DNA of 34,082 nucleotides from Acetobacteraceae bacterium. GTDB taxonomy: Bacteria > Pseudomonadota > Alphaproteobacteria > Acetobacterales > Acetobacteraceae. The stretch lies in NCBI GenBank assembly GCA_947476855.1, contig CANJSR010000007.1, positions 1 to 34,082 on the forward strand, given 5' to 3'. This document shows, one piece after another, positions 24,593 to 32,555 of this stretch (position 1 is its first letter; the number at the start of each line of letters is the position of its first letter). Under the pieces are notes generated by a model. That model saw only the letters and a list, made by a program, of their open reading frames with translations. It ran no database searches and had not been told where the DNA came from. The position numbers and the translations under genes were made by a program.

Positions 24593-25546
24593 TCAGGCAG
24601 CTACCGCTTCAAGCTGGGTGGCGGCGGGCTGGCGCCAGGTGGCCTGATCGGCGAACAGCGCCCGCAGCAGCTTGTTGTTCAGCCCGTGGCCAGTGCGATG
24701 GGCGACAAAGCGACCGTGCAGCGCGGCGCCGGCCAGGGCCAGGTCGCCGACCGCGTCCAGCAGCTTGTGGCGGGCGAATTCGTTCTCCATCCGCAGGCCG
24801 CCGGGGTTCAGCACATTGGCGCCATCGACCACGATCGCGTTGTCCAGCGATCCGCCCCGGGCGAAGCCGTTGGCGCGAAGCTGCTCGATCTCATGCGCCT
24901 GGGCGAAGGTGCGGGCCTGGGCGATTTCGGCGCGGAAGGCTTCCGTGGACAGCCGAATTGCGTGCGACTGCCGGCCGATCGCCGCGGCCTTGAAGTCGAT
25001 GGAGACTTCCATGTCCAGCACCGGCGGGATCGCGCGGCCATGCAGCGGGCGGAGTTCGGCGAAGGCTTCACCGTCCGTGACCCGGATCGTGCGGCGGATT
25101 TCGATGATGTTGCGCGCCGCGTCCTGTTCGATGACGCCGGCGCAGTCCAGCAGGAACAAATAAGGACCGGCGGATCCATCCAGGATCGGCAGTTCCGGCC
25201 CGTCCACATCCACCAGGGCGTTGTCGATGCCCTTGGCGGCGAAGGCGGCCATCAGATGCTCGATCATGCCCACGCGGGCTGACGCCCAGCTGGCATCCGC
25301 GATCACCGTCGCCAGCCGCGTGTCGACCACATGATCGAAGCGGGCAGGGATGGTCCGGCCCAGATCGGTGCGACGAAACGCGATGCCGTGGTTGGCTTCC
25401 GCGGGGCGCAGGGTCAGGCTGACCCGGCGGCCGGAATGAACCGCGACGCCAACGCAGCTGATCGAGGACTTCAGCGTGTGTTGCCGCCAGGGACGGAATT
25501 CGTCCTGGATGGCAATCCGCTGATTGATCGGCAGGGGGTGGTCCAT
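24593..25546 (-). CDS. lpxC: UDP-3-O-acyl-N-acetylglucosamine deacetylase LpxC
   Basis: A protein of 317 residues from ATG 25546 (MDHPLPINQR), preceded by GAGGA; the open frame extends further upstream without support. LpxC does the committed step of lipid A synthesis. The zinc ligands and catalytic residues are all visible: His97 in MIEHLMAA, His260 and Asp264 in RHKLLDAVGDL, and His287 in GHGLNN, with the same 4- and 27-residue spacing as His238, Asp242 and His265 in E. coli. The entry motif VGVAVHSGRRVSLTLRPA and substrate loop ELPILDGSAGPY are intact. It is first in the lpxC-bamD-recN set. Unlike in many relatives, ftsZ does not precede it. Confidence 0.95.
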   Translation of the reverse strand: MDHPLPINQRIAIQDEFRPWRQHTLKSSISCVGVAVHSGRRVSLTLRPAEANHGIAFRRTDLGRTIPARFDHVVDTRLATVIADASWASARVGMIEHLMAAFAAKGIDNALVDVDGPELPILDGSAGPYLFLLDCAGVIEQDAARNIIEIRRTIRVTDGEAFAELRPLHGRAIPPVLDMEVSIDFKAAAIGRQSHAIRLSTEAFRAEIAQARTFAQAHEIEQLRANGFARGGSLDNAIVVDGANVLNPGGLRMENEFARHKLLDAVGDLALAGAALHGRFVAHRTGHGLNNKLLRALFADQATWRQPAATQLEAVAA

Positions 25547-25711
25547 TCTGGTCTGTCCTCTGGCCCCGATGGGGCAACGTTCCCTGGGGTCGAGTGTGCC
25601 ATTAGACCCGGAACGGCGGGGTGGCCAGTCAATCATTGTTGCCCTGTGTTTCCCGTCAGAGCCTTGATATCGCGACATTTGCTGCGGTGCGTGTAACACT
25701 GTTTCCGCCAC

Positions 25712-25738
25712 CGCCCCCTCCCACCGGAAGGGGGCGGC
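25712..25738 (-). terminator. GC-rich hairpin after the UGSC gene
   Basis: An inverted repeat CCGCCCCC / GGGGGCGG with a loop of about 11 nt begins 6 bp after the stop of the UGSC gene. No T run follows on the minus strand, so this may stop transcription weakly or protect the transcript end. It marks the boundary to the lpxC promoter region (25547-25711), where no convincing -35/-10 pair was found. Confidence 0.5.
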
Positions 25739-25743
25739 ACGGT

Positions 25744-26274
25744 TCACCCGGCTCGGCTTGCTTCCTTCACCAGCAACGACAGAATGTTGTCGAAATGTTG
25801 GTCGGCCATGTCCCTCAGCTCCTGGTCCGTGCGGTCCTGCACGGGGTGCTGCACGAACACATAGGCCGGGTCGGTGCCCAACGCCTTGGACTGGGCGGCG
25901 GCGGCGTCGATGAACTCAGTCGTGGCGACACCGACAGAAGGGATACCGTTGGACTCAAGGTCCGCAAGATCATGCGTACAGCACGATGTGCAGGAGCCTC
26001 AGTCCGCCAGGCCTTCGATGATGACGTCGACTTCCGAGATGATCTGCTGGCGCAAGGGGATCGGCGCCGGCTTCGCAACCGTCGGCTTCATGTAGCGTTT
26101 GACGGTGATGCCCCGCTCGGTCAGCCGCTCATCCAGCCGATCGAGGAACACGTCACCGCGGGGTTTCGAGATGTCGAGCAGCCCCACCGTCAGCCCTTGC
26201 AGGCGTTCGGGTCGGGCCAGTCGCTCTCGTGACATCGGACTGTGTTCCGATGTCGGATCGAGAAGCACTGTCAA
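25744..26274 (-). CDS. UGSC-family selenoprotein (in-frame TGA read as selenocysteine)
   Basis: Frame of 176 residues if TGA at 26001-25999 is read as Sec (residue 92). Before it the protein runs TVLLDPTSEHSP, LQGLTVGLLDISKPRGDVFL, PTVAKPAPIPLRQQI and VDVIIEGLAD; after it, in the same frame, GSCTSCCTHDLADLES, IPSVGVATTEFIDAAAAQSK and VQHPVQDRTDQEL, ending at TGA 25746. The U-G-S-C-T-S motif, the K-P-xG-D segment before it and the H-D-xx-xLE segment after it match the UGSC (seleno)protein family, known to have Sec or Cys at this place. The best start is TTG 26274, overlapping the upstream stop as TTGA, with GGGAGGT seven bases before; GTG 26268 is also possible. Function unknown; a redox role is likely from Sec and nearby Cys95, Cys98 and Cys99. 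Needs selA, selB, selC elsewhere. Confidence 0.88.
25960..25979 (-). promoter_or_regulatory. Candidate bacterial SECIS hairpin
   Basis: About 20 nt after the TGA the mRNA can fold GU-A-CGCA / UGCG-G-AC around a 6-nt loop UGAUCU, with the loop about 27 nt from the UGA. Bacterial SECIS elements sit in the coding sequence at a similar distance. A shorter stem GCAC/GUGC with a 3-nt loop (25991-25981) precedes it. The fold is modest and was done by eye; a loop with the usual GU contact is not clear. Confidence 0.35.
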
Positions 26275-27713
26275 TTCAAGACCTCCCTGGTTACGGGATG
26301 GCTGGCGCCGCCACCGGACCAACCACCGATGATGCCGGAGAACATGCCGGCACCCCCTCCCGCCCGAACGATCAGCAGACCGCCCGGGCGAAACTTGTTG
26401 AACATCTTGCCCCGATCGGACTCGGGGCGGCCCTCCGCGATGCCCAGGAACCCGGATACCAGGCGCTCCCCCGGGATTTCGCATAGCTTGTAGAGTTCGT
26501 CATACAGCCGCTGCTTGGTCCACCCGGCTGCGCGGAACGTTCGCTCATGCTCCGGGCAGACCACGACGATGGCATCGCAGGACGGCGCGAGCTTGACGTT
26601 GTGGATGGCCTTCAAGCTCTCGGCCATCGAACGCGACAGGCTTTCCGGATCGCGGGATTTCTGGTCGACGATCCCCTGCAGGCCGAAGCCGGCGAAGACC
26701 GTGACGGCCGACACGCCCCGCGCGACGCCGCGTTCCGTGGACAGAGGTTCCCAGGAGGAGCCTTCCTCATCCTCGGCAAAGCAGTAGGTGTATTTGCCGG
26801 GATTGCCCAAGGTAGCGCGATCGACCTCCTGCGGCCGTCCGCCCCCCACATTCCGTACAATCAACTGCACCGCTCGGCCGATCGTGGCGTTGGCGCGGTT
26901 GCCCTGGCCCAGCGCGTTGCCCTTGGCGTTCATGCCGATCTGGCGGCGGACGGGGCCGTTCACCATCACGACGGGGCCGACGAACATCGTGGTCGCCAGC
27001 ACCCCATGCCAGGCGAAGGCGGGGTCGAGCGCGGCTTCCACCGCCGCCAGCACCACGGGCAGATAATCCGGGCGGCAGCCGGCCATCACGGCGTTGATAG
27101 CGACCTTTTCGACCGTGAGCGGGATCAGGTCGGGCGGGGCCAGGCCAATCACCTCCCGCGGGTCACGCGCGGTACCGGTCAGCATGCGGAGGACGCGTTC
27201 CTCGGTCGGCGGGACCATCGGCAGGCCGTCGGACCAGCCGCGTTCGAACATCGCCTCGAATTCGTCTTCCTGGTCGCCGATGGTGATACGGCGGGCGGTC
27301 AGGCCGGTGTCGCCGAAACGGACCTTCAACTTCTCCAGGATGCCGGGTTCGAGGTTCTTTGCCCCGCAACCGGGGCGGAAGGCCGGCAGGTCCGCGCCGA
27401 TGCCCTGGAAGCCGCTGATCCGCTCCCACTCCGCGCGATCCCAGCCATGGGTGCGGTCGACGTCCTGGCCGTCCTGGCGGCGGATCAGGGTGGGGACGAT
27501 CTCGATGCCCAGGCGGTAGGAGACATCAAGGTCGGTGTCGTCGATGGCGGGCGCGTCGTCGGGGAAGGTCGGGTCGTCCTGGGTGTAAACGGTCACGGCA
27601 CCCAGGCGGCGCAGTTCCGCGATCACCGGCACGGTCAGCTCGCAGGTCGGGCAGTCGCGCTTGACCACCACGATCAAACCATCGGACGGCATGGAGGCCA
27701 TGTCATTGAGCAT
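26271..27713 (-). CDS. Thioredoxin-like two-domain protein linked to the UGSC gene
   Basis: A protein of 480 residues from ATG 27713, which has AGGGAAG upstream; the frame is open further. Residues 1-100 form a thioredoxin-like domain with CPTC at 21-24 in VVVKRDCPTCELTVPVIAEL and a cis-Pro candidate in EIVPTLIRR. The rest is a large domain with EAMFERGWSDGLPMVPPTEE, TVEKVAINAVMAGCRPDYLP and GPVVMVNGPVRRQIGMNA, which I recognise only as a conserved partner of UGSC-type genes, with no known reaction. Cys residues in AVMAGCRPDY and LAPSCDAIVVVCPEHE may be functional. The stop overlaps the UGSC start by 4 bp, so the two products are made together and probably work together, for example with the CPTC pair reducing the Sec centre. 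That last point is inference. Confidence 0.75.
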   Translation of the reverse strand: MLNDMASMPSDGLIVVVKRDCPTCELTVPVIAELRRLGAVTVYTQDDPTFPDDAPAIDDTDLDVSYRLGIEIVPTLIRRQDGQDVDRTHGWDRAEWERISGFQGIGADLPAFRPGCGAKNLEPGILEKLKVRFGDTGLTARRITIGDQEDEFEAMFERGWSDGLPMVPPTEERVLRMLTGTARDPREVIGLAPPDLIPLTVEKVAINAVMAGCRPDYLPVVLAAVEAALDPAFAWHGVLATTMFVGPVVMVNGPVRRQIGMNAKGNALGQGNRANATIGRAVQLIVRNVGGGRPQEVDRATLGNPGKYTYCFAEDEEGSSWEPLSTERGVARGVSAVTVFAGFGLQGIVDQKSRDPESLSRSMAESLKAIHNVKLAPSCDAIVVVCPEHERTFRAAGWTKQRLYDELYKLCEIPGERLVSGFLGIAEGRPESDRGKMFNKFRPGGLLIVRAGGGAGMFSGIIGGWSGGGASHPVTREVLN

Positions 27714-27816
27714 GGACGGAACTCTTCCCTGTAGGAAAGGAACCGTAGCGGAGGGGCCGGGCACGGGTCCAGGGGAAAGCCTCCAGGTCAACCGGCCCCC
27801 GGGCCCTGATGAGGGC

Positions 27817-28797
27817 CTAAACCTCCAGCTTGATGTTGGCCCGTCGGATCAGGTCGCCGAAATACTGCGACTGGGTCTGGATTTTTACCTTCAGCTGCTC
27901 CAGCGACATGTTCTGCGGGTAGACGTGGATGCCCCCGGCAAACTGCTTGGCCTGGAACTCCTTGTCCGAGTGGATGGTGGCAATTTCATTGCGCAACTTC
28001 TCCAGAATCGGGCGCGGCACGCCAGCCGGGGCATAGGCGCCATACCAGACCGGCACGTCATAATCTGGCAGCCCCTGTTCCTTCATCGTCGGCACGTCCG
28101 GAAATTCCGAGTAGCGGGTGTCCTGCAGCACCGCCAGCAGCTTCAGCTTCCCCCCGCGCGCGTGGGAAAAGACGTTGGCGTCGAACATCGTGCTGACATT
28201 GCCGGCGAGCAGATCGGGCAATGCCTCTCCGACCCCGCGATAGGGCACATGAAGCAGGTCGATGCCAGCCATCAGCTTCAGGGTCTCACCACGCAGATGG
28301 TTGACCGAACCGACGCCGGCGGTCGCGAAGGTGTATTTCCCCGGGTTCTTCTTCGCCAACGCAATGAACTCGGTCAGGTTGGCGGCCGGGACGGAGGGGT
28401 GCGCGGCAAAGCCCGAGATGGACTCGGCCATCCGGCCCACCACGACAAAATCGGTCATCGGATCATAGGGCAGCGGGCGCAGATGCGGGATCAACTGGAT
28501 CGGCGCCTGCGGAGTCATCAGGATCGTGTAGCCATCCTTCATGCCCTTCGCGACCGTTTCAGTGCCGAGCGCGCCGGCGGCTCCGCCTTTGTGTTCAACG
28601 ACGAATTGCTGGCCGGTTTGGCGGGATAGCCGCTCCGCGACGGCGCGCACGACGAAGTCGGTGCCGGCGCCGGGCGCATAGGGCACGACCACGCGCACCG
28701 GGCGATTGGGCCAATCGGTTGCCTGGGCACGCGCCGAACCGGCGATCGCAGTCGACCCCAGGCCGGCCAGCACGGTGCGACGATTGATATTCGTCAT
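27817..28797 (-). CDS. Bug-family tripartite tricarboxylate transporter binding protein
   Basis: A protein of 326 residues from ATG 28797 (AGGGAGG with good spacing; ATG 28818 is possible). The N-terminus has a signal with two Arg (NRRTVLAGLGSTAIAG) and a probable cut after ARA at residue 24. The mature part matches the Bug/TctC fold: DWPNRPVRVVVPYAPGAGTD, then GAAGALGTETVAKGMKDGYT and YRGVGEALPDLLAGNVSTMF, ending in SQYFGDLIRRANIKLEV. Such proteins bind carboxylates or other small anions for TctAB-type carriers, but no tctA or tctB gene is visible nearby, so it is an orphan receptor here, as is common in Bug-rich genomes. It is 103 bp upstream of the thioredoxin-like gene on the same strand. 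Confidence 0.9.
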   Translation of the reverse strand: MTNINRRTVLAGLGSTAIAGSARAQATDWPNRPVRVVVPYAPGAGTDFVVRAVAERLSRQTGQQFVVEHKGGAAGALGTETVAKGMKDGYTILMTPQAPIQLIPHLRPLPYDPMTDFVVVGRMAESISGFAAHPSVPAANLTEFIALAKKNPGKYTFATAGVGSVNHLRGETLKLMAGIDLLHVPYRGVGEALPDLLAGNVSTMFDANVFSHARGGKLKLLAVLQDTRYSEFPDVPTMKEQGLPDYDVPVWYGAYAPAGVPRPILEKLRNEIATIHSDKEFQAKQFAGGIHVYPQNMSLEQLKVKIQTQSQYFGDLIRRANIKLEV

Positions 28798-28908
28798 GAT
28801 TTTTGCCTCCCTGTTCATGGGACAGGGGCAATTACCCCGTCCTCCGCTTGCTTCGCGGACGGCGGAGCATACACCGCGATTTCCGCGGCTCCATCCATTC
28901 TTAAGCGG

Positions 28909-30993
28909 CTATTCGGCCGCCAGCCGCACGGCGGCCACCTCGCTTCGCAGCCAGACGGCGGTGTCGTGGAAGACCGCGCCGCCGAACGGAGGGCCAGGGT
29001 CGTCGCTGGTCAGCGCGTTGATGCCGATCCCGCCCTCGAACGCCTCGCTGGGCCAGACCGATTCCGAAACCAGAACGCCGGCCTGCATGCCCTCAACCAG
29101 CTTGGCGTGCAGCACGACCTCTCCCCGCGCATTGCCGAGGCGGACCTTGCCGCCATCCTCGATCCCCAGGCGAACGGCGTCGTCGGGATGCACCAGGACG
29201 GTTGGCCGGCCTTCGCGCCGCTTGCTCGACGGCATCTCGGTAAAGCTGGTGTTGAGGAAGCTGCGCGCCGGCGCCGTCACCAGGCGGAACGGGCGATCGG
29301 GGGACGCATCGTCGATCGTCGCCATGTGGTCCGGCAGCTTCGGCATCAGATGGTGCAGGTCGCCCAACGAAGCCCAATCGGGCGCGAAGCGGAAGCGCTT
29401 GTCGCGGGTGGGGAAGCCGTTGAGGAAATGCGCCTCCTCAAATGGGGTCATCACATCGACCCAGCGTTCCTTCATCACGGTCTCGGCGTCGGGCCGGCCG
29501 GAGACGCGCAATGTTTCGTCCACGATCTCCATCGCCGTCATCTCGAACCCGCGATGCTTCGCGCCGAGGCGGGAGGCCAGCCCCTGGAGGACCTCGTGGT
29601 TGGAGCGGCATTCACCCGGCGGCTCGATCAGCTTCGGGCCGATCATGATGTGGCTATGGCCGCCGCCCTGGTACAGATCGTCATGCTCCAGGAACATCGT
29701 CGCCGGCAGCACGATGTCGGACCAGCGCGCCGTCTCGGTCATGAACTGTTCATGGGTGACGACGAACAGGTCCTCGCGGGAGAACCCGCGGCGCACCTTG
29801 TTGCTGTCGGGGCAGACCGTCAGCGGGTTCTGGTTCTGGATCAGCATGGCATGGACCTGCGGCCCGTTGCCCAGTTCCGAGCGATCGCCGGTCAGTACGC
29901 TGCCAATCCGGCTCATGTCCAGGACGCGGGTGCGGGTATCGACCGAATCCAGCCCCTCGATCAGCGTCTTGTTCCAGCCGAACATGGCGCGATTGGACCA
30001 GAGCGCGCCGCCGCCCTCATGCTGCCAGGCGCCGGTGACGGTCGGCAGGCAGGTGACGGCGTGCATGTTGGCCGCGCCGTTGCGGCCACGCGTGAAGCCA
30101 TAGCCGGCGCGGATATAGGCGCGCTTCGTCTGGCCATACAGGCGGGCGAAGGCCTCGATCTGCTCGATCGGCAGGCCTGTGATGCCCGAGGCCCATTCCG
30201 GCCCGCGGGTCATCAGATGCGCCTCCAGCGCGTCCGGGCAATCGGCGAAGCGGGCCATGTAGGCGCGGTCGGCATGGCCGTCGCGGAACAGGATATGCAT
30301 CACCGCGCAAGCCAGCGCCCCATCGGTGCCCGGGCGCGGGGCGAGGTGCATATCGGCGACGGCGGCGGTGGGCGTGCGGTAGGGGTCGATGACGACCAGC
30401 TTGGCGCCGCGTTCCTTCCGCGCCCGCGTGACATGGGTCATGACATTGACCTGGGTGGAGACGGGATTGCCGCCCCAGACCACGATCAGGTCGGATTTCG
30501 CCATCTCCCGCGGGTCCACGCCACGAGGCGCGCCGACGCCAGCGGACCATCCCGCTTCGGGCAACGATGTGCAGATGGTCATCTTCTGGCGGGAGTAGCG
30601 CATGACGTGGCGCAGCCGGTTGATCCCGTCGCGCTGCACCAGGCCCATCGTGCCCGCGAAGTAGAACGGCCAAACGGCCTCCGACCCATGTTCGGCGGTG
30701 ACCGCGGCGAAGCGTTCGGCGACGCGGTCCAATGCCTCATTCCACCCGATCGGGCGGAACTGGCCGGCGCCCTTGGGACCGGTCCGCAGCAGCGGCTGCG
30801 TCAACCGGTCGGGGTGGTGGATGCGTTCGGCGTATCGCGCCACCTTCGCGCAGATCACCCCGGCGGTGTAGCTGTTGTCCTCGGCCCCGCGGACGGCGCC
30901 GATGCGGTTGCCATCCAGGACCTCCACCGACAGGGCGCAGGTGGACGGGCAATCATGCGGGCAGACGGAGGCCCGGAATTGGCTGGTGCTCAT
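28909..30993 (-). CDS. Molybdopterin-dependent oxidoreductase
   Basis: A protein of 694 residues from ATG 30993 (MSTSQFRASV). It belongs to the DMSO reductase superfamily. An N-terminal [4Fe-4S] site is visible: Cys11, Cys15, Cys19 and Cys48. Further marks are DLIVVWGGNPVSTQVN, KLVVIDPYRTPTAAVADMHL with RPGTDGALACAVMH (cofactor binding), HEQFMTETARWSDIVLPATM, and the C-terminal barrel with LVHPDDAVRLGIEDGGKVRL. The usual Mo-ligand region reads TICTSLPEAGWSAGVG, with no Sec codon and no clear Cys ligand, so Ser or another residue may bind. No signal peptide is seen, thus probably cytoplasmic. No electron-transfer subunit is adjacent. The substrate cannot be told. It is divergent from the M16 gene across 169 bp. 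Confidence 0.92.
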   Translation of the reverse strand: MSTSQFRASVCPHDCPSTCALSVEVLDGNRIGAVRGAEDNSYTAGVICAKVARYAERIHHPDRLTQPLLRTGPKGAGQFRPIGWNEALDRVAERFAAVTAEHGSEAVWPFYFAGTMGLVQRDGINRLRHVMRYSRQKMTICTSLPEAGWSAGVGAPRGVDPREMAKSDLIVVWGGNPVSTQVNVMTHVTRARKERGAKLVVIDPYRTPTAAVADMHLAPRPGTDGALACAVMHILFRDGHADRAYMARFADCPDALEAHLMTRGPEWASGITGLPIEQIEAFARLYGQTKRAYIRAGYGFTRGRNGAANMHAVTCLPTVTGAWQHEGGGALWSNRAMFGWNKTLIEGLDSVDTRTRVLDMSRIGSVLTGDRSELGNGPQVHAMLIQNQNPLTVCPDSNKVRRGFSREDLFVVTHEQFMTETARWSDIVLPATMFLEHDDLYQGGGHSHIMIGPKLIEPPGECRSNHEVLQGLASRLGAKHRGFEMTAMEIVDETLRVSGRPDAETVMKERWVDVMTPFEEAHFLNGFPTRDKRFRFAPDWASLGDLHHLMPKLPDHMATIDDASPDRPFRLVTAPARSFLNTSFTEMPSSKRREGRPTVLVHPDDAVRLGIEDGGKVRLGNARGEVVLHAKLVEGMQAGVLVSESVWPSEAFEGGIGINALTSDDPGPPFGGAVFHDTAVWLRSEVAAVRLAAE

Positions 30994-31162
30994 GGACACG
31001 GACGCTAGAACAGAACAGCGCGCCACGGAACCAGGCGCGCCCCACCAGCTGCACCGCATTCGGCGGAACCATGCCGATTTTCCGGACCGGTTGCGCCTGT
31101 CCCGCCCCCCGCCTATCTGTGATCGCGGGAGCAGCCCAACCCATCAAGGATGCCCAATTCAA

Positions 31163-32428
31163 GTGACCGACGCCATTCAACTGACCCGCCTTCCCTCCGG
31201 CCTGACCGTCATCACCGAACGCATGGACCGGGTCGAGACCGTGTCCTTTGGCGCCTATGTCGGCACCGGTTCGCGACATGAACGCACCGAGGAAAACGGC
31301 GTCTCCCATTTCCTGGAGCACATGGCCTTCAAGGGCACCGAACGCCGGTCGGCCGCGGCGATCGCCGAGGAGATCGAGGCGGTGGGCGGGCACATCAACG
31401 CCTACACGGCGCGGGAACAGACCGCCTACTATGTGAAGGTGCTGAAGGAAGACACCGCCCTGGCCGCCGACATCATCGGCGACATCCTGACGCATTCCAC
31501 CTTCGAGCCGGAGGAACTGGAACGGGAACGCGGCGTGATCCTGCAGGAGATCGGGCAGGCCAACGACACGCCCGACGACATCATCTTCGACCACTTCCAG
31601 ACCGCCGCCTTCCCCGACCAGCCCTTGGGCCGCCCCGTGCTGGGGTCCGAGGACGGCATCCGCGGCATGCCCCGCACCGCGCTGATGGGCTACATGAAGC
31701 GGCACTACGCCCATAACAACTGCGTCATCGCCGCCGCCGGGAACCTGCACCACGACGCGATCCTGGACCTGGTGCGGGAGCATTTTTCCGACCTGCCCTC
31801 CGACCCGCCGCCCGCCATGCCGGGCGCCACCTACCGCGGCGGAGAGTTCCGGGAGGATCGCGACCTCGACCAGGTGCATATCGTCCTGGGCTTCCCCTCG
31901 GTCGGCTATGGCGATCCTGACTACTACCCGACGCTGCTGCTCTCGACCCTGCTGGGCGGCGGCATGTCGTCGCGCCTGTTCCAGGAAATCCGGGAGAAGC
32001 GGGGGCTGGTCTACTCGATCTACTCCTTCGCGGCGCCCTATATGGATGGCGGGATCTTCGGCATCTATGCCGGCACCGGCGAAAGCGAAGCCGCGGAACT
32101 GATGCCTGTGACGCTGGGCGAACTGATCAAGGTGCAGTCGGAGGTGACGGAGGCCGAACTCGCCCGCGCCCGCGCGCAGGTGAAGGCCAGCCTGCTGATG
32201 TCCCTGGAAAGCACCGGCAGCCGGATCGAGCAGCTCGCCCGCCAGATCCAGATCCACGGCCGGGTAATCCCGACGCAGGAGACGATCGGCAAGCTGAACG
32301 CAGTCACCCCCGCCGACATCCAGCGCGCCGCCGCTCGGCATTTCCGCGCAACCCCGACCCTGGCCGCGATGGGCCCCGCCGGGCGCGTGCCGAACATCGC
32401 TGCGATTTCAGACAGTCTGGCCCGGTAG
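31163..32428 (+). CDS. M16 family zinc metallopeptidase (processing-protease type)
   Basis: A protein of 421 residues from GTG 31163; an upstream ATG at 31150 is out of frame, and the open frame reaching back to 30875 lacks coding character. It is of the pitrilysin/processing-peptidase beta type. The zinc site is complete: His49-Phe-Leu-Glu52-His53 in VSHFLEHMAFKGT and Glu129 in VILQEI, with the family spacing of 76 residues. Further marks are GGHINAYTAREQTAYYVKVL and the second-domain segments LLSTLLGGGMSSRLFQEIRE and REKRGLVYSIYSFAAPY. It has no signal peptide, so it is cytoplasmic. Only one M16 protein is seen; single-gene members act as homodimers. A palindromic repeat follows 7 bp after the stop. 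Confidence 0.92.
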   Translation: MTDAIQLTRLPSGLTVITERMDRVETVSFGAYVGTGSRHERTEENGVSHFLEHMAFKGTERRSAAAIAEEIEAVGGHINAYTAREQTAYYVKVLKEDTALAADIIGDILTHSTFEPEELERERGVILQEIGQANDTPDDIIFDHFQTAAFPDQPLGRPVLGSEDGIRGMPRTALMGYMKRHYAHNNCVIAAAGNLHHDAILDLVREHFSDLPSDPPPAMPGATYRGGEFREDRDLDQVHIVLGFPSVGYGDPDYYPTLLLSTLLGGGMSSRLFQEIREKRGLVYSIYSFAAPYMDGGIFGIYAGTGESEAAELMPVTLGELIKVQSEVTEAELARARAQVKASLLMSLESTGSRIEQLARQIQIHGRVIPTQETIGKLNAVTPADIQRAAARHFRATPTLAAMGPAGRVPNIAAISDSLAR

Positions 32429-32434
32429 GCAACA

Positions 32435-32537
32435 CCCTCTCCCCTCCCCTTGAGGGAGGGGTCGGGGGAGGGGTGATCGCGGCAGGGACCTGGGGGGTTC
32501 TACCCCTCCCCCACCCCCCTCCCGCAAGGGGAGAGGG
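32435..32537. repeat. Palindromic C/G-rich intergenic repeat
   Basis: Outer arms ccctctcccct (32435-32445) and aggggagaggg (32527-32537) are a perfect 11-bp inverted pair; the inner parts (gggaggggtcgggggagggg and its near complement) also pair. The whole 103-bp stretch fills the space between two converging genes and would form a long hairpin in both directions. It has the look of dispersed REP-like palindromes in GC-rich proteobacteria and may act as a terminator for both genes. Confidence 0.75.
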
Positions 32538-32555
32538 AGAAGCGCGCCCCGCCTC

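Noticed and set aside
25560..25600. Promoter for lpxC (TTGACT with TCTAAT)
   Set aside because: The spacing is 20 bases, too long for a normal promoter.
25621..26232. Plus-strand open frame opposite the UGSC gene
   Set aside because: No ribosome-binding site and no domain; the minus strand carries the conserved motif sequence.
25999..26484. A stand-alone protein ending at TGA 25999, or a pseudogene broken by a nonsense change
   Set aside because: The coding pattern continues in the same frame after the TGA and the TGA lies at the U of the UGSC motif; selenocysteine explains it better. The first part of this frame (26275-26484) overlaps the thioredoxin-like gene and is not coding.
28966..31008. 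Long plus-strand open frame opposite the molybdopterin oxidoreductase
   Set aside because: It is the antisense shadow of a clear enzyme gene in GC-rich DNA, with no recognisable domain.
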